From DATKZH01 sp964475955 (GTDB lineage Bacteria > Planctomycetota > Planctomycetia > Pirellulales > Thermoguttaceae): DNA of 64,000 nucleotides. Below are positions 25,676 through 32,800 of this stretch, in pieces. The first letter of the stretch is position 1. Every line of letters begins with the position of its first letter. The notes beneath the pieces were generated by a model. It was given only the letters and a program-made list of their open reading frames with translations, searched no databases and was not told the DNA's origin. The stretch is taken from contig CAYYZY010000004.1 in NCBI GenBank assembly GCA_964475955.1, forward strand, positions 1 through 64,000, given 5' to 3'. The position numbers and the translations under genes are program-made.

Positions 25676-26002
25676 ATGTTCGTGGGCAAGGTCACCGGCT
25701 CGCTGGTTTCCACGCAGAAGGTCGACTCGATGGTCGGCCGGAAGCTCCTGATCGTCGAACCCTACCGGGTCGACGCCGAGACCCGCAGCACCATGAAGAC
25801 CACGGGACGGACCTTCGTGGCCGTCGACACGGTGGGCGCGGGCGGCGGCGAGTACGTGCTGGTCACCCAAGGCTCCAGCGCGCGCCTCACGCCCGAAACC
25901 AAAAGCCTGCCCGTCGACGCCGTGATCATCGGAATTATCGACAGCGTCCACGTCGACCACCAGTGCGTGTACGCCAAGGAGAAAACAGGGAATGATGAGT
26001 GA
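25676..26002 (+). CDS. BMC-P pentameric vertex protein 1 (EutN/CcmL family)
   Basis: A 108-residue protein starting 4 bases after the kinase stop, so probably translated by coupling. It is the small beta-barrel of Pfam03319: M-F-V-G-K-V-T-G-S-L-V-S-T-Q-K, then G-R-K-L-L-I-V-E-P-Y, V-A-V-D-T-V-G-A-G-G-G-E-Y-V-L-V and D-A-V-I-I-G-I-I-D. Pentamers cap the corners of the shell. It is the longest of the three such proteins here and keeps the G-A-G-G-G-E-Y-V loop in canonical form. The last codons enter a region of ATGA-rich repeats. Confidence 0.94.
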   Translation: MFVGKVTGSLVSTQKVDSMVGRKLLIVEPYRVDAETRSTMKTTGRTFVAVDTVGAGGGEYVLVTQGSSARLTPETKSLPVDAVIIGIIDSVHVDHQCVYAKEKTGNDE

Positions 26003-26077
26003 TGAATGATGAATGACCAGGCCGGGCCGCGTGCCCCGTGGTGGGCAATTCATCATTCATCATTCTGCATTCATCCT
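26002..26077. repeat. Inverted heptanucleotide repeats before the aldehyde dehydrogenase gene
   Basis: GATGAATGATGAATGA near 26002-26017 faces TTCATCATTCATCATTC near 26048-26064; the two can pair into a stem. The region is non-coding apart from the end of the preceding gene and lies within the operon. Confidence 0.6.
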
Positions 26078-26140
26078 TTATCCCAACCCCGATCCTGAGT
26101 GGAAGAGAAACCAACCACCAATTCGGAAGGCTCCCAAGCC

Positions 26141-27577
26141 ATGCAAGTCGACGAGTCCCTCATACGCAACGTGGTCCAGGAAGTGCTCACCCGCATCGGG
26201 TCGAACGGCCGGTCGCTTCCCACCGGCGGCGGATACCAGGGCCGATACGGGCTGTTCACCTGCGTCGACGAGGCGGTGGCCGCCGCCGCGGACGCGTTCG
26301 ACCATCTATCCCGTCGCACGATGGAAGATCGCAAGCGGATCATCGACCACATCCGCCGCATCTCCATCGACCAGTGCGTCGAGCTGGGCACCATGGAGAT
26401 GGAGGAAACGAAGATCGGCCGCCTCGACCACAAGATCGAGAAGCTCAAGGTGCTCGGCGAGCGCACGCCCGGCGTCGAGTTCCTGCGCACCGAGGTGTTC
26501 AGCGGCGACCACGGCCTGGCGGTGATCGAGTACGCCCCGTTCGGCGTCATCGGGGCGATCACCCCTGTCACCCACTCGCTGCCCACGATCACCGGCAACG
26601 CGGTGAACATGATCGCCTCGGGCAACACGCTGGTCGTCAACCCGCACCCGAGCGGGCGCCGCGTGGCCGCCGAGGGGGTCCGCCGCTTCAACGAGGCGAT
26701 CTACCGCGACCTGGGAATCGACAACCTGATCTGCCTGATCACCGAGCCGACGCTGGAGACGGCCGACGCCATCTTCAAGCATCGCGACGTCGCCCTGATC
26801 TGCGTCACCGGCGGCCCCGGCGTCGCCCGGGCCGCGATGCGCCAGTCGAAGCGGGCGATCGTGGCCGGCCCGGGTAATCCGCCCGTCGTCGTCGACGAGA
26901 CGGCCGACCTCGATCGGGCCGCCCGGTGCATCGTCCAGGGCGCCGCCTACGACAACAACCTTTTGTGCATTTCGGAGAAGCAGGTCTTCGTGGTCGAGTC
27001 GGTGTTCGACGCGATGATGGCCGCCATGGAACGGGCCGGCGCGGTGCGGCTCGGCGCCTCGGAGGTCGACGCCTTCACCAAGGTCGCGATCGCCAGCGTC
27101 GGCGAGGGCGACAGCAAGCACGACGTCCCCAGCCGCGACTTCCTGGGCAAGGACGCCGCCGTGCTGGCCGCCGGCATCGGCAAGACGATCGATCCCAAGG
27201 TCGAGCTGATCTATGGCGAAACCGATGAGTCGAACCCCTTCGTGCCCGTCGAGCAGATGATGCCGTTCCTGCCGTTCGTTCGGGCGCGCGACGTCGACGA
27301 GGCGATCGAGATGGCCCACCGCAGCGAGCACGGGTTCCGCCACACGGCCATCATCCACTCGAAGAACGTCGACCACATGACCAAGATGGGCAAGGTGATG
27401 GACACCAGCCTGTTCGTCAAGAACGGGGCGAGCATGGCCGGCCTGGGGCTCGGCGGCGAGGGATTCATCTCCTTCTCCATCGCCACCCCCACCGGCGAAG
27501 GCCCCACCACCCCGCTCACCTTCACCCGCCAGCGACGCTGCTCCATGATCGACAACCTGCGGATCCTGGGAAGGTGA
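26141..27577 (+). CDS. CoA-acylating aldehyde dehydrogenase of the microcompartment
   Basis: A 478-residue enzyme. The ATG at 26141 (GGAAGG upstream) puts an encapsulation-peptide-like helix at residues 5-20 (E-S-L-I-R-N-V-V-Q-E-V-L-T-R-I-G) and a flexible linker before the catalytic body, as in PduP/EutE. The aldehyde dehydrogenase fold is shown by Y-A-P-F-G-V-I-G-A-I-T-P at 131-142, N-M-I-A-S-G-N-T-L-V-V-N-P-H-P, T-G-G-P-G-V, and the nucleophile Cys276 in N-N-L-L-C-I-S-E-K. The catalytic Glu of hydrolytic dehydrogenases is not obvious, which fits CoA-dependent chemistry. It should oxidise lactaldehyde or propionaldehyde to acyl-CoA with NAD+ in the organelle lumen. Confidence 0.92.
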   Translation: MQVDESLIRNVVQEVLTRIGSNGRSLPTGGGYQGRYGLFTCVDEAVAAAADAFDHLSRRTMEDRKRIIDHIRRISIDQCVELGTMEMEETKIGRLDHKIEKLKVLGERTPGVEFLRTEVFSGDHGLAVIEYAPFGVIGAITPVTHSLPTITGNAVNMIASGNTLVVNPHPSGRRVAAEGVRRFNEAIYRDLGIDNLICLITEPTLETADAIFKHRDVALICVTGGPGVARAAMRQSKRAIVAGPGNPPVVVDETADLDRAARCIVQGAAYDNNLLCISEKQVFVVESVFDAMMAAMERAGAVRLGASEVDAFTKVAIASVGEGDSKHDVPSRDFLGKDAAVLAAGIGKTIDPKVELIYGETDESNPFVPVEQMMPFLPFVRARDVDEAIEMAHRSEHGFRHTAIIHSKNVDHMTKMGKVMDTSLFVKNGASMAGLGLGGEGFISFSIATPTGEGPTTPLTFTRQRRCSMIDNLRILGR

Positions 27578-27582
27578 GGGCA

Positions 27583-27771
27583 AGGATGAAGGATGAAGGA
27601 TGAAGGATGAATTCCTCGGTCGCGAGGATTACATCACGATCGATCCGAGAACGTCGAACAACGGGTTCCCAATGCCCACCGGCTGCCGCCGGTGGGGCCA
27701 ACCAGTCTAGAACCACCTCTCAACACTCAACACTCGCCACTCAACCCTCACCACTCAAGCCTCAACCCGCC
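27583..27771. repeat. Intra-operon spacer with heptanucleotide repeats and a strong hairpin
   Basis: GGATGAA-type heptamers run through 27583-27611. A perfect 9-bp stem, CCCACCGGC with 4-nt loop, spans 27675-27696 without a T tract. CACTCAA-type heptamers cover about 27717-27766, directly before the next shell gene, which has no visible ribosome site. Confidence 0.7.
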
Positions 27772-28029
27772 ATGCTTACCGGCCGAGTGATTGGAACCGC
27801 CACGTCGACCGTGAAACATCCTTCGATGGAAGGTTGGAAGCTGCTGGTGGTCCAGCCGCTCGCCTCCGACGGGCGCTCGGCCGACGGCGATCCGGTCCTG
27901 GCCGTCGACCGCCTGGGGGCCGGCCGAGGAGACAACGTGATCGTATCCAGTGACGGGCGTTTCACGCGGGAGCTGCTCCAGCGGAACGACTCGCCCGTCC
28001 GCTGGTCCGTACTGGGGATTTGCGACTGA
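27772..28029 (+). CDS. BMC-P pentameric vertex protein 2
   Basis: An 85-residue EutN/CcmL-family protein: M-L-T-G-R-V-I-G-T-A-T-S-T-V-K-H, G-W-K-L-L-V-V-Q-P-L, L-A-V-D-R-L-G-A-G-R-G-D-N-V-I-V-S-S and a short end W-S-V-L-G-I-C-D. The ATG is chosen because the barrel begins there; upstream is repeat sequence without a Shine-Dalgarno match, so translation may be weak. That would suit a protein needed in only a few copies per shell. The stop overlaps the next start (TGATG). Confidence 0.92.
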   Translation: MLTGRVIGTATSTVKHPSMEGWKLLVVQPLASDGRSADGDPVLAVDRLGAGRGDNVIVSSDGRFTRELLQRNDSPVRWSVLGICD

Positions 28030-28832
28030 TGGCCGAACCGTCGATCGACGTCGACAAGCTCGTGCGCGAGGTGCTCGCCGAACTCGGGGTCGCTCCCGAG
28101 CCGAGCGCCGCGGCCGCGCCGCCGCGCGAGACGAACGGGCCGGAGGCGGCTTCCGCGCCTCCGCCTGCCTCCCCCGCTCCCGCCGCCAGTTCCCCGGGCG
28201 ACGAAGCCGCCGGCGCCGCGCCCAGGGCCGCGCCGGCCGCTCCCAACGGTGAGCTGGTCGTGCTGAACCAGGTGGTAAGCACGGCCGAGCTGGAAGGCCG
28301 ATTGGAGGGCGTGCGACGCCTGGTCGTGCCGCCGCAGGCCGTGGTGACGCCGTCGGTCCGCGACGAACTGCACCGCCGCCGCATCGCGCTGGTGTTCGAC
28401 CAGCCCGTCCCCGTTCCCAGTGCCGGGGGCGTGCGCCTGGCCATGGCCGTCCTCGGGTCGCGGTTCGACCCGGCCCCGCTGCTCCGGGCCCTGGCCGGCG
28501 AGCCGATCGAGGTCGAAACGCACCGCACCGATTGCCTGGTCGCGGCGACCGATTGGCTGGCCGAAGAAATCTCCAAGCCGAACACGCTGGGCGCGATCGT
28601 GAGCACGTATCCGGCCATCGGGCTGTGCCTCGCAAACCGGCACCCGGGCGTTCGCGCCGTGCGGGGGATCGACGCGGCGACGATCGAGGCCGAGGTGGCG
28701 TCGGTGGGGGCGAACGTGATCGCCGTCGATCCACGGAGCGCGGGCGTTTTCCAGATGAGACAGATGATCCGCCGATTCTGCCGCGGAGGCCCCCGGGAGT
28801 GTCCCGAAGTGCTCCGCGAACGCTTGGGATAG
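28029..28832 (+). CDS. RpiB/LacAB-like protein with an N-terminal encapsulation peptide
   Basis: A 267-residue protein coupled to the gene before it by TGATG. Residues ~5-20 are an amphipathic helix (I-D-V-D-K-L-V-R-E-V-L-A-E-L-G-V) matching the encapsulation peptides of its neighbours. Residues ~22-73 are an Ala/Pro linker. The rest has two parts: V-V-L-N-Q-V-V-S with L-V-V-P-P-Q-A-V-V-T-P, and then a domain like sugar-phosphate isomerase RpiB: L-G-A-I-V-S-T-Y-P-A-I-G-L-C-L-A-N, H-P-G-V-R-A-V, G-A-N-V-I-A-V-D and F-R/F-C-R-G-type ending. The usual RpiB catalytic Cys-Gly-S/T-G loop appears changed to S-T-Y-P-A-I-G, so isomerase activity is uncertain. Proteins of this kind occur in planctomycete BMC loci without a settled role. 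Confidence 0.75.
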   Translation: MAEPSIDVDKLVREVLAELGVAPEPSAAAAPPRETNGPEAASAPPPASPAPAASSPGDEAAGAAPRAAPAAPNGELVVLNQVVSTAELEGRLEGVRRLVVPPQAVVTPSVRDELHRRRIALVFDQPVPVPSAGGVRLAMAVLGSRFDPAPLLRALAGEPIEVETHRTDCLVAATDWLAEEISKPNTLGAIVSTYPAIGLCLANRHPGVRAVRGIDAATIEAEVASVGANVIAVDPRSAGVFQMRQMIRRFCRGGPRECPEVLRERLG

Positions 28833-28839
28833 GGACGCG

Positions 28840-29148
28840 ATGCGAATCGCCAAAGTCGTAGGAACCGTGACGCTCAACCGCTCGCACCCGAGCATGTCGG
28901 GTGCCCGGTTCAAGCTCGTCGTGCCGCTTTCGCTGGCCGACCTGGCCGACGGCCGGGAGCCGACGGCCGACGTGCTGGTGGCCTACGACGAGCTGGGGGC
29001 CGGTGTCGGCAGCCTGATCGCCATCAGCGAAGGGCGCGAAGCCGCCCAGCCGTTCTATCCGGAAGTCAAGCCCGTCGACGCCTACAACGCGGCCATCCTC
29101 GACCACGTGAGCTTGGAGCCGCTGGCCGGCGACGGTGAGCCGGCCTAA
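28840..29148 (+). CDS. BMC-P pentameric vertex protein 3
   Basis: A 102-residue EutN/CcmL-family barrel, starting 7 bases after the RpiB-like gene with TAGGGA before the ATG. Markers: M-R-I-A-K-V-V-G-T-V-T-L-N, F-K-L-V-V-P-L-S-L, V-A-Y-D-E-L-G-A-G-V-G-S-L-I-A-I-S-E-G and D-A-Y-N-A-A-I-L-D-H-V. The acidic loop A-D-L-A-D-G-R-E-P and the extended C-terminal strand set it apart from the other two. Three separate BMC-P genes are a hallmark of the planctomycete/verrucomicrobial type; why three are needed is not known. Confidence 0.93.
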   Translation: MRIAKVVGTVTLNRSHPSMSGARFKLVVPLSLADLADGREPTADVLVAYDELGAGVGSLIAISEGREAAQPFYPEVKPVDAYNAAILDHVSLEPLAGDGEPA

Positions 29149-29178
29149 CCGCAGTTGATCCGCCAAGAGAGCGAACCG

Positions 29179-30060
29179 ATGACGAACGTCTACAAGATCA
29201 AACAAGAGATATGCGAGATCGGCGACCGGCTCTACAAGAAGGGCTTCGCCGCCGCCAACGACGGCAACATCAGCTACCGCGTGGGCGACAACGAGGTGGT
29301 CTGCACGCCGACGATGATCAGCAAGGGCTTCATGAAGCCCGACGACCTCTGCGTGGTCGACATGGAAGGCAACCAGCTTTCGGGCCACCGGAAGCGGACC
29401 AGCGAGGTCAAGCTGCACCTGGCGATCATGAAGGAGCGGCCCGACATCAAGTCGGTGGTCCACTGCCACCCGCCGCACGCCACCGCCTTCGGCATCGCCC
29501 GGGAGCCGATACCCCAGTGCGTGCTGCCGGAGGTGGAGATCTTCATCGGCGACGTGCCGATCACCAAGTACGCGATTCCGGGCGGCCAGGAGTTCGCCGA
29601 CACGATCCTGCCCTACGTTCACAAGGCGAACGTGATCATCCTGGCCAACCACGGCACGGTCAGCTACGGCGACACCGTGGAGAAGGCCTACTGGTGGACG
29701 GAGATCCTCGACGCCTACTGCCGCATGTTGATGCTCGCCCGGGGGCTCGGCCGGGTGAATTACTTCACCGAGCCCGAGGCCAAGGCGCTGCTCGACCTGA
29801 AGAGCCAGTGGGGGTTCAAGGACCCGCGCTCCGAGCTGGAAAACTGCGACATCTGCGCCAACGACGCCTTCCGCGACAGTTGGAAGGAGACCGGCGTGCG
29901 CCAGGAGGCGTTCTGCCCGCCCCGTTATCGCCAGCAGAAGCAAGCCGAGCCCTCCGCCGGCAACTCCAACGGCCGCCCCGCCACGCCGGACCAGGAAAGC
30001 CTGATCCGGGCGATCACCGACCGGGTGATGTCGGCGCTGTCGAACGGGCAGAGTTCGTGA
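29179..30060 (+). CDS. Class II (zinc) sugar-phosphate aldolase with C-terminal encapsulation peptide
   Basis: A 293-residue enzyme; the ATG at 29179 has AAGAGAG upstream. It follows fuculose/rhamnulose-phosphate aldolases: N-D-G-N-I-S near 27-32, S-K-G near 48-50, T-S-E with catalytic Glu76, H-C-H-P-P-H-A with metal ligands His95 and His97, and A-N-H-G with His158. The C-terminal ~55 residues are extra: a polar linker and then D-Q-E-S-L-I-R-A-I-T-D-R-V-M-S-A-L at 275-290, an encapsulation helix at the far end of the protein instead of the start. It should split L-fuculose- or L-rhamnulose-1-phosphate into dihydroxyacetone phosphate and L-lactaldehyde in the lumen. Known planctomycete BMCs have an equivalent gene (PvmN). 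It ends the operon. Confidence 0.93.
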   Translation: MTNVYKIKQEICEIGDRLYKKGFAAANDGNISYRVGDNEVVCTPTMISKGFMKPDDLCVVDMEGNQLSGHRKRTSEVKLHLAIMKERPDIKSVVHCHPPHATAFGIAREPIPQCVLPEVEIFIGDVPITKYAIPGGQEFADTILPYVHKANVIILANHGTVSYGDTVEKAYWWTEILDAYCRMLMLARGLGRVNYFTEPEAKALLDLKSQWGFKDPRSELENCDICANDAFRDSWKETGVRQEAFCPPRYRQQKQAEPSAGNSNGRPATPDQESLIRAITDRVMSALSNGQSS

Positions 30061-30070
30061 GCGGCTTGCG

Positions 30071-30173
30071 CTGTAGGGAACGGCCTCTGTGCCGCCCTCG
30101 CGCTGTAGGGAACGGCCTCTGTGCCGTTCCGGAATCTCCCAAGCCGGAACGCCGCGGAGGGCGTTCCCTACAG
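30071..30173. repeat. Palindromic interspersed repeat, family B (copy 2)
   Basis: CTGTAGGGAACGGCCTCTGT occurs at 30071 and again at 30103, and the inverted end CGTTCCCTACAG is at 30162-30173. The inner part carries CGGAACGCCGCGGAGGGCG, the inverse of the inner part of copy 1. It lies between the convergent ends of the BMC operon and the vWA gene and can fold as a long hairpin, so it may also end transcription. Confidence 0.85.
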
Positions 30174-30202
30174 CTCGCACCCCCGAATCGGGCACCGGTG
30201 GC

Positions 30203-32800
30203 CTAACCTTCTCGGCGGAACACCGCGAGCATCCCCTGGACGTTCTCCCAGCGGCGGATGGCCACGTCGGCCACGAACAGGAGCAGGATCAATCCCAGCA
30301 GGTAGGGCGTAAGCTCGATGAAGTGCGCCTGGGCCGCGTGGAGCGAGGGCAGCCGGTCCTCGGAATCGCCGAGGACGCACCCGCCCGTCAGGCGACACAC
30401 TTCCTCCAGGAGCGGCCGGTCGACGCGCCCGGTGGCCGCCTCGCCGGTCGTGCCATGCACCAAGCCGGCCGACACCACCTGGGCGCCCGAGCGGGCGCGC
30501 ACCAGGTAGACGCCCGGCTCCTCCGGCAGGAAGTCGGCCCGGTAGCGCCCCGGGCCGGTCTGATCGAGTTCGAGGTGATGCGCGAGCTCCATGCGGGAGC
30601 CGAGCGCCCCGGCGGCCACGAAGTAGACGTCGGCCACCACGGCCGCGTCGTTCTTGAAGTGGGCCGGGTCTTCCAGCAGGTCGACCAGGATACTGGCGCT
30701 GGGCGAGTTGTGCGCCAGTTGCACGTCCATGGTGCGGCTCTGCGGCTCGCGCGCCGTCTCGCGCAGCACCTGGGCCCAGAACTGGTTGTAGTTCGTCCAT
30801 TCGGTGATCCACAGCGCGGCCCAGCGCGACTTGCAGTCGGAAGTGAACGCGGTCACCTTCCCCAGCCCGAACTGCCAATGGGCCAGAAGCGGATCGGCCA
30901 GGTCGGTCACCAGGGGTACCTGGGCCGTGGCCTTGCGGCTGGTCTTCACGTAGCCCAATAGCGCCGGCGACTCGGCCACGTCACACCCCTCGAGCATGAG
31001 GTGCCCTTCGACCTGCTGGGGCTCGAACGACTCCTCGCGGATCAGCCGGCCCATGTGGACCATGGCGTCTTGCGTGAAGATACGCGGGATACTGGTCAGG
31101 TCGACGGTCTGGTAGAACTCCCCGCCGCCGGCCGAGGCCACTCCTCCGAGCAGCGTCGCGTGGGCGCCCGAGCCCACGGCCACCGTCGACACGGTGATCC
31201 CCTCGCCCTGCAACTGCGAGGCCAGGGCCTCGTACCCGCTGCCCTGCGTCTGGCCGTCGGAGAGCACGATCATGTGCTTCACCTTGGCCTGAACGCCCCT
31301 TAACGCCTCGGTTCCGGCGGTCATGCCCGGCATCATGTTGGTGCCGCCCCCGGAGTTGAGCGTGGCGATCTGGCCGTCGATCGCCGCCTTCGAGGTGACG
31401 CGCGTCATGGGCACGACGACGCGCGCCGCCGAATCGAACGCCACCACGCACACGTGGTCCTTGCGGCTGAGCAGCTCCACGGTGGCAACGGCCGCCGATT
31501 TGCAGATCTCGATCTTCTGCCCGCTCATCGATCCCGACCGATCGATCACCAAGGCGAGCGCCGTGGCGAATCGCTCCTCCCGGTCGGGCGCCTTCATCTT
31601 CACCGGCAGGACATCTTCGATGGGCGTGCGGTAATACCCCCCCACGCCGAAGGAGTGCTTCCCGCCGATCATCACGAATCCGCCGCCGAGCTTCTCCACG
31701 TAGTCGTGGACGTCGGCCATGGCCCGGTCGCTCAGCTTGTGGGCGGGGACGTCGGAAAGGATCACGCCGTCGAACCCGGCCAGTTCCTGGAGGGTCTGCG
31801 GAAACGCCTCGACCGAGCGGGTCTCCAGCCGGATGCCCTCTTTCGCCACGGCCTCGGCCAGGTAGTGGGCTTCGTCGGGCTCGCCGTCGACGTACAGCAA
31901 CAGCGGCCGGCCGCGCACGTCGACCAGCGTCATCGCCTCGTCGTTGTCGTGGATCGCGTCGTCGTCGAACTCCCCCACCCGCACTCGATACGTGTACAGG
32001 GCCCGCCGCTGGGGCACCACGCGAAACACCTCGGTCGTCTCTTCGCCCACGGCCAGCTTCAGGGGGCGCGACTCGACCTCGATCCCGTTCTCGAACAGGC
32101 GGATGATCCCCTCGCCGTCCAGCGAGCTTTCCACCTCGGCGGAGAGATCGATGCTGGCCCCCTCGTGGGACCGCGAGCGGCTGCTCCGGAGCCGGACGAC
32201 GCGCACGTCCGGCCGCCGCTCGCCCGCGACCGGTACGGCGTCGACGACCACGTCGAGCAGGGCCGCGTCGCGCGCAGCCGCCCTGAGGTCGCCGCGGGTC
32301 TCGTTCCCGTCGCCCACCAGCACGAGGCGCCGCGTGGTGCCCGGGGGAAACAGCCCCATCGCGACCGACACGGCGGCCGCCAGGTCGGTCTGCCCGCCCT
32401 GCTCGGCAAGCAGCGACTCGTCGGGCTCGGGCACCGCGGCGCCGCGGGCGGGCATCCCCCGGACCTCCGTCGCGTCGCCCGCCGAAACGTACCCCACCAG
32501 CGCCGCGCCGGGCAGCTCGGCGGCCAGCCGGGACACCCGCTCGTGCGCCGCGCGCACGCCGCGGGGGCCCTGGCTCTGCGAGTGGTCCATGACGAAGATC
32601 ACCGCCTCCTGTCCGGTGTTCACCTTCCACGCGGGGGCGGCCAGGGCCAGAAGCGTGAGCACGACCAGCGTGCCGCGCACGGCCAGCAGCGCGCGGCGCC
32701 GCGCGGCCGACGTCGGCCGAAGCGAGCGGCGGTGGAACCACCACAGAAGCGCCAGCGCCGGAAGCGCGATCGCGACGTAGTACGGCTGGTACCAATCCAT
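30203..32800 (-). CDS. Membrane protein with GATase-like and von Willebrand A domains
   Basis: An 865-residue protein. The ATG at 32800 overlaps the stop of the preceding gene (TGATG), giving tight coupling; an earlier possible start would overlap too far. Two N-terminal helices (~8-25, ~38-60) are followed by a degenerate vWA-like region with D-H-S-Q-S-Q, a beta-sandwich region, a class I glutamine-amidotransferase-like domain (G-F-D-G-V-I-L-S-D-V-P, K-L-G-G-G-F-V-M-I-G-G), and a full vWA domain near 415-590 with MIDAS D-R-S-G-S-M-S. A last helix lies near 835-855. Such proteins pair with BatA-like and DUF58 proteins and MoxR ATPases. No nucleophilic Cys is seen in the GATase part, so it is likely a binding module. 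Confidence 0.85.
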   Translation of the reverse strand: MDWYQPYYVAIALPALALLWWFHRRSLRPTSAARRRALLAVRGTLVVLTLLALAAPAWKVNTGQEAVIFVMDHSQSQGPRGVRAAHERVSRLAAELPGAALVGYVSAGDATEVRGMPARGAAVPEPDESLLAEQGGQTDLAAAVSVAMGLFPPGTTRRLVLVGDGNETRGDLRAAARDAALLDVVVDAVPVAGERRPDVRVVRLRSSRSRSHEGASIDLSAEVESSLDGEGIIRLFENGIEVESRPLKLAVGEETTEVFRVVPQRRALYTYRVRVGEFDDDAIHDNDEAMTLVDVRGRPLLLYVDGEPDEAHYLAEAVAKEGIRLETRSVEAFPQTLQELAGFDGVILSDVPAHKLSDRAMADVHDYVEKLGGGFVMIGGKHSFGVGGYYRTPIEDVLPVKMKAPDREERFATALALVIDRSGSMSGQKIEICKSAAVATVELLSRKDHVCVVAFDSAARVVVPMTRVTSKAAIDGQIATLNSGGGTNMMPGMTAGTEALRGVQAKVKHMIVLSDGQTQGSGYEALASQLQGEGITVSTVAVGSGAHATLLGGVASAGGGEFYQTVDLTSIPRIFTQDAMVHMGRLIREESFEPQQVEGHLMLEGCDVAESPALLGYVKTSRKATAQVPLVTDLADPLLAHWQFGLGKVTAFTSDCKSRWAALWITEWTNYNQFWAQVLRETAREPQSRTMDVQLAHNSPSASILVDLLEDPAHFKNDAAVVADVYFVAAGALGSRMELAHHLELDQTGPGRYRADFLPEEPGVYLVRARSGAQVVSAGLVHGTTGEAATGRVDRPLLEEVCRLTGGCVLGDSEDRLPSLHAAQAHFIELTPYLLGLILLLFVADVAIRRWENVQGMLAVFRREG

